A stretch of 7,611 bases of DNA from an uncultured Eubacterium sp. (GTDB lineage: Bacteria > Bacillota > Clostridia > Lachnospirales > Lachnospiraceae): positions 1-7,611 of the forward strand of contig CAMODP010000085.1 of NCBI GenBank assembly GCA_946611445.1. The letters are read 5' to 3'. The position numbers and the translations under genes are program-made. Positions 1 to 6,805 of this stretch are shown one piece after another. Every line of letters begins with the position of its first letter. Position 1 is the stretch's first letter. The notes under the pieces were generated by a model. That model did no database searches, was not told the DNA's origin, and was given only the letters and a program-made list of their open reading frames with translations.

Positions 1-3
1 GCT

Positions 4-46
4 AAAAAAAGCGGCCTCCGCGTCCCAAATCGGGACGGAAGGCCGA
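4..46 (-). terminator. Intrinsic terminator downstream of guaA
   Basis: Read on the minus strand, an imperfect GC-rich hairpin is followed directly by a run of seven T (plus-strand A at 4-10). The outer stem pairs 12-17 with 40-45 and the inner stem GTCCC (22-26) pairs with GGGAC (32-36). The loop is AAATC, and a one-base bulge lies between the two stems. It sits about 109 bases beyond the guaA stop codon with no other minus-strand gene between, so it most likely ends the guaA transcript. On the plus strand the hairpin is followed only by a loose T-rich stretch, so termination in that direction would be weaker. Confidence 0.85.
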
Positions 47-78
47 TGATTTCTGTATTGATTTTCTCTATTTTTTCT

Positions 79-129
79 TGGGTTTCTTTTTGGGCCCGAG
101 GATAAGTGGGTTTCCCCCGATGAGGATAA
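79..129. repeat. Short imperfect direct repeat in the guaA 3' region
   Basis: Two adjacent copies both begin with TGGGTTTC (79-86 and 107-114) and end with GAGGATAA (98-105 and 122-129). They differ by a few bases in the middle, so the units are 27 and 23 bases long. They lie between the guaA stop codon and its terminator and would be transcribed as 3' UTR. No function is evident; slipped-strand duplication is the simplest explanation. Confidence 0.6.
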
Positions 130-154
130 TTGAGTTTGCCTCGGGACAGCCGGA

Positions 155-1711
155 TTACTCCAGCTCGATCGTCCCCGGCGGTTTGGACGTGACGTCATAC
201 AGAACACGGTTCACGTGGCTGACTTCATTGATGATGCGGCCGGTGACGCGTTTCAGGACTTCATAGGGGATCTCGACTGCGTCTGCCGTCATGAAATCGA
301 CCGTGCTGACTGCGCGGAGTACGACCGCGTAATCATATGTCCGCTCATCACCCATGACGCCGACGGAACGCATATTGGTCAGGGCGGCAAAATACTGGCC
401 GGCGGTACGGCTCAGTCCCGCGCTGTCCATCTCCTGCCGGAAAATGGAATCGGCTTCCTGTACCATCCTGACTTTTTCGGCGGTGACTTCTCCTACGATC
501 CGGATGCCAAGTCCCGGACCCGGGAACGGCTGACGCATGACCAGCTTTTCCGGGATGCCCAGATGAAGCCCCAGGCTGCGGACCTCGTCTTTGAAAAGAT
601 TGCGGAGGGGTTCGATAATTTCCTTAAAATCAACGTAGTCAGGCAGTCCGCCTACGTTGTGGTGGGATTTGATGGCGGCGGATTCACCGCCCATGCCGCT
701 CTCCACGACATCCGGGTAGATCGTTCCCTGCACCAGGTAATCCACGGCACCGATTTTTTTTGCTTCTTCTTCAAAAACCCGGATAAACTCGCGGCCGATG
801 ATCTTTCTCTTTTCCTCCGGCTCTGTCACGCCGGACAGGGCCCGGTAAAAGCGCTCCTGTGCGTTCACTCTGACAAAATTCAGTTCATACGGGCCGTGCG
901 GGCCGAACACCGCCTCTACCTCGTCGCCTTCATTTTTGCGGAGCAGGCCATGATCGACAAAGACACAGGTCAGCTGTCTGCCGACTGCCTGTGACAGCAG
1001 TACGGCTGCCACTGAAGAATCTACGCCGCCGGACAGGCCGCAGAGGACACGTCCGTCTCCCACCTGTCTGCGGATGGCCGCGATGCTGTTTCCGGCAAAA
1101 TCCTCCATACGCCAGCTTCCGCTGCATCCGCAGATGCCCCGTACAAAGTTGCGGAGAATATCCTTCCCGTATTCGGTGTGCAGCACCTCCGGGTGGAATT
1201 GTACGGCATACAGACCCTTCTCTTCGCATTCCGCGGCTGCGACCGGGCAGTTTGCCGTATGCGCGATCACCTCAAAGCCATCTGCGGGGCGGGAAATATA
1301 GTCATTGTGGCTCATCCAGCAGACGGTCGGTGACGGGACACCTCTCAGAAGCCCGGAAGACCTTTTGTCAATCTGCACTTCTGTCTTGCCGTACTCCCGC
1401 TCGGGCGCATGACCGACTGTTCCGCCCAGCAGATGCATCATCAGCTGCGCGCCGTAGCAAAGGCCGAGAACCGGGATTCCCATGCGGAACAGCTCCGGAT
1501 CGCAGGCTGCCGCGCCCTTCTCAAATACACTGTTCGGCCCGCCTGTCAGGATAATCCCCTTCGGGTTCATCTCCCGGATCTCCGCCAGCGGCTTCCGCCA
1601 GGAATAAATCTCACAGTATACATGATTTTCTCTTACCCTGCGGGCTACCAGCTGGTTGTACTGACCGCCGAAATCAATAACAATGATTTTTTCCTGCACT
1701 GTCTGCTCCAT
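155..1711 (-). CDS. guaA: GMP synthase (glutamine-hydrolysing)
   Basis: Converts XMP to GMP using ATP and glutamine, the last step of de novo guanine nucleotide synthesis in the cytosol. The 518 residues match the usual family length. Residues 8-195 are a class I glutamine amidotransferase: the nucleophile Cys85 sits in GLCYGAQ, and His173/Glu175 in QFHPEV complete the triad. Residues about 200-400 are the ATP pyrophosphatase domain, with the PP-loop SGGVDSS at 227-233. The C-terminal dimerisation domain carries [11 protein letters not shown] (394-404) and ends in [10 protein letters not shown], where most family members I recall have a Trp (TIEWE). The frame stays open for 77 more codons upstream, but ATG at 1711 is chosen because AAGGAG lies 8 bases before it and [17 protein letters not shown] is where family homology begins. 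The gene is monocistronic and ends at the terminator at 4-46. Confidence 0.97.
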   Translation of the reverse strand: MEQTVQEKIIVIDFGGQYNQLVARRVRENHVYCEIYSWRKPLAEIREMNPKGIILTGGPNSVFEKGAAACDPELFRMGIPVLGLCYGAQLMMHLLGGTVGHAPEREYGKTEVQIDKRSSGLLRGVPSPTVCWMSHNDYISRPADGFEVIAHTANCPVAAAECEEKGLYAVQFHPEVLHTEYGKDILRNFVRGICGCSGSWRMEDFAGNSIAAIRRQVGDGRVLCGLSGGVDSSVAAVLLSQAVGRQLTCVFVDHGLLRKNEGDEVEAVFGPHGPYELNFVRVNAQERFYRALSGVTEPEEKRKIIGREFIRVFEEEAKKIGAVDYLVQGTIYPDVVESGMGGESAAIKSHHNVGGLPDYVDFKEIIEPLRNLFKDEVRSLGLHLGIPEKLVMRQPFPGPGLGIRIVGEVTAEKVRMVQEADSIFRQEMDSAGLSRTAGQYFAALTNMRSVGVMGDERTYDYAVVLRAVSTVDFMTADAVEIPYEVLKRVTGRIINEVSHVNRVLYDVTSKPPGTIELE

Positions 1712-1719
1712 ATGCTGAA

Positions 1720-1725
1720 CTCCTT
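1720..1725 (-). promoter_or_regulatory. Ribosome binding site of guaA (decides the start)
   Basis: The minus strand reads AAGGAG followed by 8 bases and then the ATG at 1711. This near-consensus Shine-Dalgarno sequence supports the 518-residue start over the ATG at 1942, which would add 77 unconserved residues and run through the promoter. Confidence 0.85.
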
Positions 1726-1751
1726 GTGTGTTTCTTAATTCATGATTCACT

Positions 1752-1860
1752 CGCCAAAAGCAGATTACGGACTGTTCCGCGCTTCGCGCTCCCGCAATTC
1801 CCCCTACATTATAGAACGGTCCGCGCCAAAAATACATACCGGATAAACAGTACCGGAGGG
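1752..1860 (-). repeat. guaA leader: GC dyad and degenerate repeated unit
   Basis: On the minus strand, two segments 72 bases apart share CCG...AT.T...TTTTGGCG, with about 14 of 19 matching positions (ending at 1824 and 1752). Each is preceded by GGTAC or GGAAC. Between them lies a small GC dyad, GCGC-GAA-GCGC (about 1779-1789). The downstream copy and dyad fall inside the guaA 5' UTR and the upstream copy spans the -35 region. I cannot match this to any riboswitch class. It could be a degenerate duplication or a copy of a dispersed intergenic repeat. Confidence 0.3.
1808..1813 (-). promoter_or_regulatory. Probable -10 box of the guaA promoter
   Basis: The minus strand carries a perfect TATAAT about 97 bases upstream of the guaA ATG. 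No good -35 box is seen 16-18 bases before it (the closest hexamers are of the TGTATT/GTATTT type), and there is no extended -10 TG. Transcription would start near 1801 and give a leader of about 90 nt. Confidence 0.5.
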
Positions 1861-1873
1861 ATCTCTTTTCGCC

Positions 1874-1903
1874 TTGCATTGCTCCGGCTGTGTGTTGTAT
1901 GAT
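1874..1903 (+). promoter_or_regulatory. Possible promoter of the lrgA-lrgB-clc cluster
   Basis: A TTGCAT hexamer (1874-1879), an 18-base spacer and TATGAT (1898-1903) form a modest sigma-A-like promoter. The -10 matches 5 of 6 consensus bases but the -35 only 3 of 6. It would start transcription near 1910, about 55 bases before the lrgA ATG. It is divergent from the guaA promoter. No other candidate in the gap looks better. Confidence 0.35.
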
Positions 1904-1965
1904 GAACTCTGTACCAAAAAGCACCGCTGCTGAAATTATCAACTGAACTGCAAGAGGAGAAAGAC

Positions 1966-2313
1966 ATGAAATACATCCGGCAATTCGCAGTCATCCTGGC
2001 AGTGACCTGCGCAGGAGAAATACTTCACACATTCATCCCGCTCCCTGTTCCCGGCAGCATCTATGGCCTGGTGCTCATGTTTGTCCTTCTTGTCTGCCAT
2101 GTTATCCCGATTGCGGAAGTCAGAGAGACCGCTGAATTTCTTATTGAAATCATGCCCCTCATGTTTATCCCCGCAGCTGTCGGCCTGCTGGAATCTCTGG
2201 ACGCGCTGCGCACAATGCTGCTGCCTGTCTGCGTGATCACCCTGGTAACCACCGTCCTTGTCATGGCCGTCACAGGGCGCACCGCGCAGGCCCTGATCAG
2301 GAGGCGCTCATGA
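1966..2313 (+). CDS. lrgA: LrgA/CidA-family small membrane protein
   Basis: A 115-residue, four-helix membrane protein of the CidA/LrgA family. Predicted membrane segments lie at about 5-22, 28-45, 58-76 and 84-103, and the tail is basic (IRRRS). The family signature is clear in [15 protein letters not shown] (25-39) and in the [14 protein letters not shown] segment (62-75). The family was first described as holin-like or antiholin-like factors in staphylococcal autolysis. Related LrgAB/YsbAB (PftAB) pairs in Streptococcus and Bacillus were later shown to carry pyruvate. The start is well set: AGAGGAG ends 6 bases before the ATG. The stop codon overlaps the lrgB start (ATGA), implying translational coupling and joint function. 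No lytSR-type two-component genes, the known regulators elsewhere, are in the window. Whether it is closer to LrgA or CidA cannot be settled from sequence alone. Confidence 0.9.
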   Translation: MKYIRQFAVILAVTCAGEILHTFIPLPVPGSIYGLVLMFVLLVCHVIPIAEVRETAEFLIEIMPLMFIPAAVGLLESLDALRTMLLPVCVITLVTTVLVMAVTGRTAQALIRRRS

Positions 2314-3002
2314 ATACTGTTTTTGCAAATTCCGCATCGGCCGGTGTGGTAATCAGCCTGCTGGGATACGGTGCCGGCATCGCACTGAAAAAAAGATTCC
2401 GGCTCGGAATCTTCAACCCTCTTCTCATCTCTGTACTGCTTGTCATGCTGGCGCTTACTGTATTTCATATAGACTACGACAGCTATTACAGCAGTGCGAG
2501 AGAACTGAGCTGGCTTCTGACGCCGGCAACCGTCAGTCTGGCGATTCCCCTCTATGCCCAGCTTGAAACCCTGAAGAATAATCTCCGGGCAATTATCGGG
2601 GGCGTACTCGCAGGCAGTCTATCCAGCATGGGCTCCGTCCTGCTCCTGGCAAAACTGTTCGGCCTGTCTCACGCAGAGTATGTGACCCTGCTGCCCAAGT
2701 CAATCACTACCGCGATCGGCATGGGAGTCAGCGAGGAACTGGGCGGATACGTCACCATCTCCGTTGCCGTTATTATCGTGACCGGCATCCTCGGAAACAT
2801 GTCAGCCTCTTTCATCTGCTCTCTGTTCCGTATCACGGACCCGGTTGCAAAAGGTCTGGCTATCGGTACCAGTTCTCACGCAATCGGCACCGCACGGGCT
2901 ATGGAGCTCGGAGAAACCGAGGGCGCCATGAGCGGTCTGGCTATCGTGGTTTCCGGCCTGATCACCGTCGTGTTTGCCTCAGTCTTTGCCTCGCTGCTGT
3001 AA
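2310..3002 (+). CDS. lrgB: LrgB/CidB-family membrane protein
   Basis: A 230-residue polytopic membrane protein, the usual partner of LrgA and of usual family length (about 230). Diagnostic segments are LLTPATVSLAIPLY (69-82), LPKSITTAIGMGVSEELGG (128-146) and the glycine-rich stretch GTSSHAIGTARAMELGETEG (186-205). All are hallmarks of the LrgB family. The ATG overlaps the lrgA stop by 4 bases, and AGGAGG lies 5 bases before it inside the end of lrgA. In characterised relatives the A and B subunits act together as a pyruvate-responsive transport pair. That role is an inference here; older annotation would say antiholin-like effector of murein hydrolase. The protein starts with a short polar segment and has no cleavable signal peptide. 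Confidence 0.93.
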   Translation: MNTVFANSASAGVVISLLGYGAGIALKKRFRLGIFNPLLISVLLVMLALTVFHIDYDSYYSSARELSWLLTPATVSLAIPLYAQLETLKNNLRAIIGGVLAGSLSSMGSVLLLAKLFGLSHAEYVTLLPKSITTAIGMGVSEELGGYVTISVAVIIVTGILGNMSASFICSLFRITDPVAKGLAIGTSSHAIGTARAMELGETEGAMSGLAIVVSGLITVVFASVFASLL

Positions 3003-3045
3003 ACAGGGCTGCGCGGCAACCCCCATTCAGAAGAAGAACAAAATC

Positions 3046-4359
3046 ATGAAAGAAGAAAAAGATATCAAACCCACCCCTGCAAGCCATTATCTCCACACAC
3101 CGGATGTTCTGGAGCCGCTGACACACGGGACGCTTCCGCGCAACCTCCTGTTCCTGTTGAAATGGGTCGTTGTGTCTGTCACCGCCGGTCTGCTGCTGGG
3201 AGCGGTGGGCGCCGGATTCTCGGCCCTGCTGCAGCAGGCCGCTGTACTCCGGACGGAGCACGGATGGATCGTTGCGCTCCTGCCGGCCGGCGGACTGCTG
3301 CTGGTGTTTCTGTACCGTCTCTGCCGTGTTTATGAAGACACCGGCACCAATCAGATCATCGGATCCATCACCCAGTCAGAAGAAGTACCCCTGCGAAAAG
3401 CGCCGCTGATCATCGCAGGGACCGCGATCACACACCTGTTCGGCGGTTCTGCCGGGCGTGAGGGGGCCGCGCTGCAGATCGGCGGCTGCATCGGCCAGAA
3501 TATGGCCAGAGTGCTGCGGTTTAATGACAGTGACCGGAAAATCCTGACAATGTGCGGAATGAGCGCAGCCTTTGCTGCCCTGTTCGGCACTCCGCTGACA
3601 GCTGCGTTTTTTGCCATGGAAATCTCCAGCATCGGCGTCCTGTACTATGCCGCACTTGTCCCGTGCGCGCTCTCTGCCCTGACGGCAGATGCCTTTGCCG
3701 CCTGGCTGGGTGCCGAGCAGGATGCCTTTTTCCTGCGGACAGCCCCGGATTTTACCATTTATCACGCGGTTATTGCCGGCATCCTGACGATCCTGTGCGC
3801 GCTTCTGAGTGTATTGTTCTGTGTCATGCTGCACCAGACAGGGGCCCTCTTCCGCCGCCTGTTCTCAAATCCGTATCTTCGCATAGCAGCCGGGGGCGCG
3901 CTGGTCGCCGTCCTGACCTTTGCCAGCCGGACGGCTATCTACAACGGTCCCGGCATGAATGTCATAGAGGAGGCGCTGCACGGCAATATCCCGCTCTTTG
4001 CCTTCCTGCTGAAAATGATATTTACTTCGCTGACGATGGGCACGGGATACAAGGGCGGAGAAATCGTGCCAGCCCTGTATGTCGGGGCTGCTTTTGGCGC
4101 CAGCTTTGCCCGGATCGGCGGGTTTGATCCGGCTCTCTGCGCCGCCATCGGCATGGCCGCCCTGTTCTGCGGAATCACAAATTGCCCGATTTCGTCTCTG
4201 CTGCTGTGCTTTGAGCTCTTCGGCTATGCCGGTATGCCTTACTATCTGCTGGCCATTGCTCTTTCTTACACCTTCTCCGGTTACTACAGCGTCTACGGCA
4301 GCCAGCGGATCGTCTACTCCAAAAAAGAAAACCGCTATGTAAACCAACACGTCAAATGA
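3046..4359 (+). CDS. CLC-family anion channel or anion/H+ antiporter
   Basis: A 437-residue CLC-type membrane protein lacking the C-terminal CBS domains of some relatives. It keeps the GREG motif (137-140) with the external gating glutamate Glu139, which favours proton-coupled antiport. It also keeps the GGE-x-x-P segment (337-341) and a tyrosine-rich SGYYSVYG (411-418) where the inner-gate Tyr is expected. The first filter segment reads DTGTNQII (98-105) instead of the classical GSGIP, and GREG is followed by AALQIGG rather than PTVQIGG. The substrate is therefore open (chloride, fluoride or another anion). It does not show the Met that replaces the filter Ser in fluoride-specific CLC-F proteins. 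ATG 3046 follows only a weak GAAGAAG ribosome site; a TTG at 2974 in the same frame would overlap lrgB and is less likely. It sits 43 bases after lrgB with no terminator between and probably shares its transcript. Confidence 0.9.
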   Translation: MKEEKDIKPTPASHYLHTPDVLEPLTHGTLPRNLLFLLKWVVVSVTAGLLLGAVGAGFSALLQQAAVLRTEHGWIVALLPAGGLLLVFLYRLCRVYEDTGTNQIIGSITQSEEVPLRKAPLIIAGTAITHLFGGSAGREGAALQIGGCIGQNMARVLRFNDSDRKILTMCGMSAAFAALFGTPLTAAFFAMEISSIGVLYYAALVPCALSALTADAFAAWLGAEQDAFFLRTAPDFTIYHAVIAGILTILCALLSVLFCVMLHQTGALFRRLFSNPYLRIAAGGALVAVLTFASRTAIYNGPGMNVIEEALHGNIPLFAFLLKMIFTSLTMGTGYKGGEIVPALYVGAAFGASFARIGGFDPALCAAIGMAALFCGITNCPISSLLLCFELFGYAGMPYYLLAIALSYTFSGYYSVYGSQRIVYSKKENRYVNQHVK

Positions 4360-4378
4360 TGTTTTATCTGCCGAAACG

Positions 4379-4415
4379 AAAAGAGCCGCAGGTCCACTCC
4401 TGCGGCTCTTTTCTT
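4379..4415. terminator. Bidirectional intrinsic terminator
   Basis: A 14-bp perfect stem pairs 4379-4392 with 4399-4412 (core AGAGCCGCAGG / CCTGCGGCTCT) around the six-base loop TCCACT. Both flanks are A/T runs, so it has a T tract in either direction. It lies 20 bases past the clc stop and about 67 bases past the dtxR-like stop. It serves the convergent plus-strand cluster and the minus-strand regulator gene. Confidence 0.93.
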
Positions 4416-4479
4416 GCAATGCTCTGCTATTGTATTGTCTCTGCCTCCGCATGCGCAGAAATCGCAATTCATCTGTGCC

Positions 4480-4866
4480 TTACTGCGCCTGCGCCTTCCG
4501 GCAGGTCATGCGCTCCTTGATCTTCAGGAATGAGTCCTGGCTGAGATCATGCTCAAGCATACAGGCTTCCTGCTCGGCGGTCTCGGGTTCCACACCGATC
4601 CGGATCAGGCTGTCCCGGAAAAAGCAATGGCGTTCATAGACCTCCTGTGCGACCTTCATGCCTGCATCTGTCAGATGGAGGAACCGCTCCTCATCCTTGT
4701 GCAGAAGTCCGGCCTTCTCCAGCTTTGTCACCGCAACAGTCACAGACGGCTTTGTGACTTTCAGCTGACCGGCCAGATCCACCGACCGGCAGTAACCCTT
4801 TTTCGTCGATACAATCAGTACTGCTTCCAGGTAATCTTCATCCGAATCATGATAGTGTGGCTTCAT
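4480..4866 (-). CDS. DtxR/MntR-family metal-dependent regulator, short form
   Basis: A 128-residue transcriptional regulator with an N-terminal winged helix (about 9-70; recognition region SVDLAGQLKVTKPSVTVAV) and a dimerisation/metal-binding domain (about 72-122). It lacks the C-terminal SH3-like domain of DtxR/IdeR and so resembles MntR in architecture (142 residues in Bacillus). Aligned by eye, the ligand positions are Asp11 and Glu14 (as in MntR D8 and E11), His80, and Cys102, Glu105 and His106. The Cys matches Cys102 of DtxR, where MntR has Glu99. This mixed set makes iron or manganese response equally arguable. The start is supported by GGAGG 6 bases upstream of ATG 4866. The gene has its own promoter and terminator. 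A role repressing metal uptake genes elsewhere, and possibly itself, is inferred from the family. Confidence 0.92.
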   Translation of the reverse strand: MKPHYHDSDEDYLEAVLIVSTKKGYCRSVDLAGQLKVTKPSVTVAVTKLEKAGLLHKDEERFLHLTDAGMKVAQEVYERHCFFRDSLIRIGVEPETAEQEACMLEHDLSQDSFLKIKERMTCRKAQAQ

Positions 4867-4903
4867 CTTCTACCTCCGCTTAGAAGAATACTTTTATACG
4901 CTT

Positions 4904-4922
4904 TTATTCTAATCCATCCTAA
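4904..4922 (-). promoter_or_regulatory. Possible DtxR-type operator over the -10 box
   Basis: The minus strand here reads TTAGGATGGATTAGAATAA, which agrees with the classical DtxR/IdeR operator TTAGGTTAGGCTAACCTAA at 12 of 19 positions. The left TTAGG and outer TAA are intact, but the internal dyad symmetry is poor. It covers the -10 box, where a repressor would block transcription. A separate TTAGAA (4880-4885) / TTCTAA (4907-4912) inverted pair overlaps the same area. Autoregulation is common in this family, but the match in such AT-rich DNA may be chance. Confidence 0.3.
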
Positions 4923-4934
4923 AGATTCTGTAAA
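4906..4934 (-). promoter_or_regulatory. Promoter of the DtxR-like regulator gene
   Basis: On the minus strand TTTACA (4929-4934) is followed by exactly 17 bases and TAGAAT (4906-4911). Each hexamer differs from the sigma-A consensus by one base. Transcription would begin near 4899, about 33 bases before the ATG. This is the best promoter in the window and separates the regulator from the nhaC-like gene upstream. Confidence 0.75.
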
Positions 4935-5024
4935 CACCCGGATTTGTATATTTTCCAATTCGATATTTGTACGATTGTTCTAATTTTAATTCGTTATGGT
5001 TTACTGTCACCGGACTTACCCGCC

Positions 5025-6683
5025 TCATTTATCAGCAGCGGCAGGGGCGTTCTTTTTCCGGAGAACGAAGAGAACCGCTGCCATCAGGGCGAGGGTAAGC
5101 GGCAGGGCAGCCAGGGCAGCCGCACTCCCCGTCAGATGTCCCAGAACACCGGCCGCAAGGTATCCCACGGCTGATACAGCTGCCGCCGTCATGGCATACG
5201 GCAGCTGCGTGGACACATGATTGATATGATTGGAATGCGCGCCTGCGGATGCCATGATCGTCGTGTCCGAAATCGGCGAGCAGTGATCGCCGCAGACAGC
5301 GCCTGCCAGACATGCGGAGATAGAGATCACCAGCATCTCATAGGAGTCCGGGAACACACTGCAGACGATCGGAATCAGGATAGTGAATGTCCCCCAGCTG
5401 GTTCCGGTAGAAAATGCCAGAAAGACGGATACCAGGAAGATGACGCAGGGAAGGAACATCTGCAGGGAAACGGCAGAGGCATTCACAACGTCATGAATAA
5501 ATCCTGCAGCACCCAGCAGTCCTGTCATGCCGGACAGGTTCCAGGAAAGGATGAGGATAATCATCGGTGCGCACATCGAGCGGAAGCCTGCAGGCAGACA
5601 GGCCATGAAATCCTGAAAGGACATGACCTCCCGTCCCATGTACAGGAAAAACGTCACCAGAAGCGTAATCAGACTGCCGGACACCAGACCTCTGGCGGCA
5701 TCACAGTCCGCGAAGGCATTGATAAAGCCTGCGCCGGAGAAAAAGCCGCCGGTGTACAGCATGCCCAGAATGCAGGTCACGATCAGGCATACGACAGGGA
5801 TTACCAGATTTGAAACTCTGGCATTCCTGTTCTCGTCCAGTACGTCGCTCTCATCATAGGGTTTCTCTCCGGTCGTAAACAGATCACCGCGCGCCGCGTT
5901 GTCCTCATGCAGTTTCATGGGACCGTAATCCATCTTCAGCAGAGTAATCATAACGAGCATAAACAGCGTCGTCAGGGCGTAGAAATTATACGGAATTGCC
6001 CGGATGAACATCTGGAAGCCATTGATATTCATCGATTCCGGCACTGCGTAGGTGACAGCGGCCGCCCAGCTGGAAATGGGCGCAATAATGCATACCGGGG
6101 CAGCCGTAGAATCCAGGATATAGGCCAGCTTTGCCCGGGAAACCCTGTATTTGTCCGTGATCGGCCGCATGACGGAGCCGACTGTCATACAGTTGAAGCC
6201 GTCATCCACAAAAATCAGCAGTCCCATCAGGATCGTCGCAAGCTCCGCGCCCGCGCGCGTGTGAATCCTGCGTCCTGCCCATTTCCCGAAGGCATAAGCG
6301 CTGCCGGAACGGTTCATGAGCGCCACCAGTGTGCCCAGAATGGTCACGAACACCAGAATGCCGGCGTGTGAGAGATCTGTCAGATTGACCACAAGGCCGC
6401 CCTCTTCATGATAGAGCATGGTATTGAAGGCCAGTTCAAGGTTACCGTTGGCATACAGCAGGGCACCCACTGAGATGCCGACAAACAGGGAACTGTAGAC
6501 TTCTTTCGTCAGCAGGGCCAGCGCTATGGCCACAACAGGCGGAAGCAGGGACAGAATCGTCGAATAGGCTGCCGGCTGCCATCCCTCACCAGCCGTGCCG
6601 GGTGTGTGACACGTAACATAAACGAGCACAGCCAGAATGACCAGCAGTCCCAGACTCAAAGGCAGAAATGTTTTCTTTTTCAT
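5025..6683 (-). CDS. NhaC-family Na+/H+ antiporter-like transporter
   Basis: A 552-residue polytopic membrane protein of the NhaC antiporter superfamily, with hydrophobic segments from about residue 6 to 541 and a lysine-rich start (MKKK). Conserved landmarks are FVDDGFNCMTVGSVMRPITD (158-177), DSTAAPVCIIAPISSWAA (191-208), STGTSWGTF (425-433) and CGDHCSPISDTT (464-475). Acidic residues Asp160, Asp161 and Asp466 lie within them. A hydrophilic loop at about 250-290 splits the two halves. Family members exchange Na+ for H+ or act as Na+/H+-linked amino acid or organic acid carriers, so the substrate is not certain. ATG 6683 is preceded by GGAGG about 12 bases upstream, a rather long spacing, with no alternative start nearby. 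It has about 120 bases of its own upstream DNA and no visible terminator before the regulator gene downstream. Confidence 0.92.
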   Translation of the reverse strand: MKKKTFLPLSLGLLVILAVLVYVTCHTPGTAGEGWQPAAYSTILSLLPPVVAIALALLTKEVYSSLFVGISVGALLYANGNLELAFNTMLYHEEGGLVVNLTDLSHAGILVFVTILGTLVALMNRSGSAYAFGKWAGRRIHTRAGAELATILMGLLIFVDDGFNCMTVGSVMRPITDKYRVSRAKLAYILDSTAAPVCIIAPISSWAAAVTYAVPESMNINGFQMFIRAIPYNFYALTTLFMLVMITLLKMDYGPMKLHEDNAARGDLFTTGEKPYDESDVLDENRNARVSNLVIPVVCLIVTCILGMLYTGGFFSGAGFINAFADCDAARGLVSGSLITLLVTFFLYMGREVMSFQDFMACLPAGFRSMCAPMIILILSWNLSGMTGLLGAAGFIHDVVNASAVSLQMFLPCVIFLVSVFLAFSTGTSWGTFTILIPIVCSVFPDSYEMLVISISACLAGAVCGDHCSPISDTTIMASAGAHSNHINHVSTQLPYAMTAAAVSAVGYLAAGVLGHLTGSAAALAALPLTLALMAAVLFVLRKKNAPAAADK

Positions 6684-6691
6684 GATGAACT

Positions 6692-6708
6692 ATACCCTCC
6701 CAAGGTAT
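6692..6708 (-). promoter_or_regulatory. Ribosome binding site of the nhaC-like gene, inside a small hairpin
   Basis: The minus strand reads GGGAGGG ahead of the start codon. It is flanked by a 5-bp inverted repeat, ATACC (6704-6708) and GGTAT (6692-6696), that places the purine-rich site in the loop and 3' arm. The stem is too short to be confident of any control. Confidence 0.35.
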
Positions 6709-6805
6709 CTGTCGCTTTTTGAATACTGTAGCACAATCCTGAGGATAAGTCCATGTTCCGGAGAAAAACATTTTAATAAATATAACTGCATCATGCCTTC
6801 TTCCG

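Noticed and set aside
215..994. Long plus-strand open frame of 259 codons
   Set aside because: It lies entirely antisense within guaA, has no recognisable domain or ribosome site, and arises from GC-rich codon bias.
1712..1942. 77-codon N-terminal extension of guaA to an upstream ATG
   Set aside because: The extension is not like any GuaA N-terminus, runs through the TATAAT box, and lacks a ribosome site, whereas ATG 1711 has AAGGAG at 8 bases.
1712..1965. Guanine riboswitch upstream of guaA
   Set aside because: None of the conserved purine-riboswitch core segments or the paired arms could be found on the minus strand.
2974..3045. TTG start for the CLC gene overlapping the end of lrgB
   Set aside because: The added 24 residues are cysteine-rich out-of-frame lrgB sequence with no family similarity, and the ATG at 3046 lies just past lrgB.
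5217..5813. Plus-strand open frame of 198 codons within the antiporter gene
   Set aside because: It is antisense to clearly conserved NhaC coding sequence and its His/Gln/Lys-rich composition is typical of a shadow frame.
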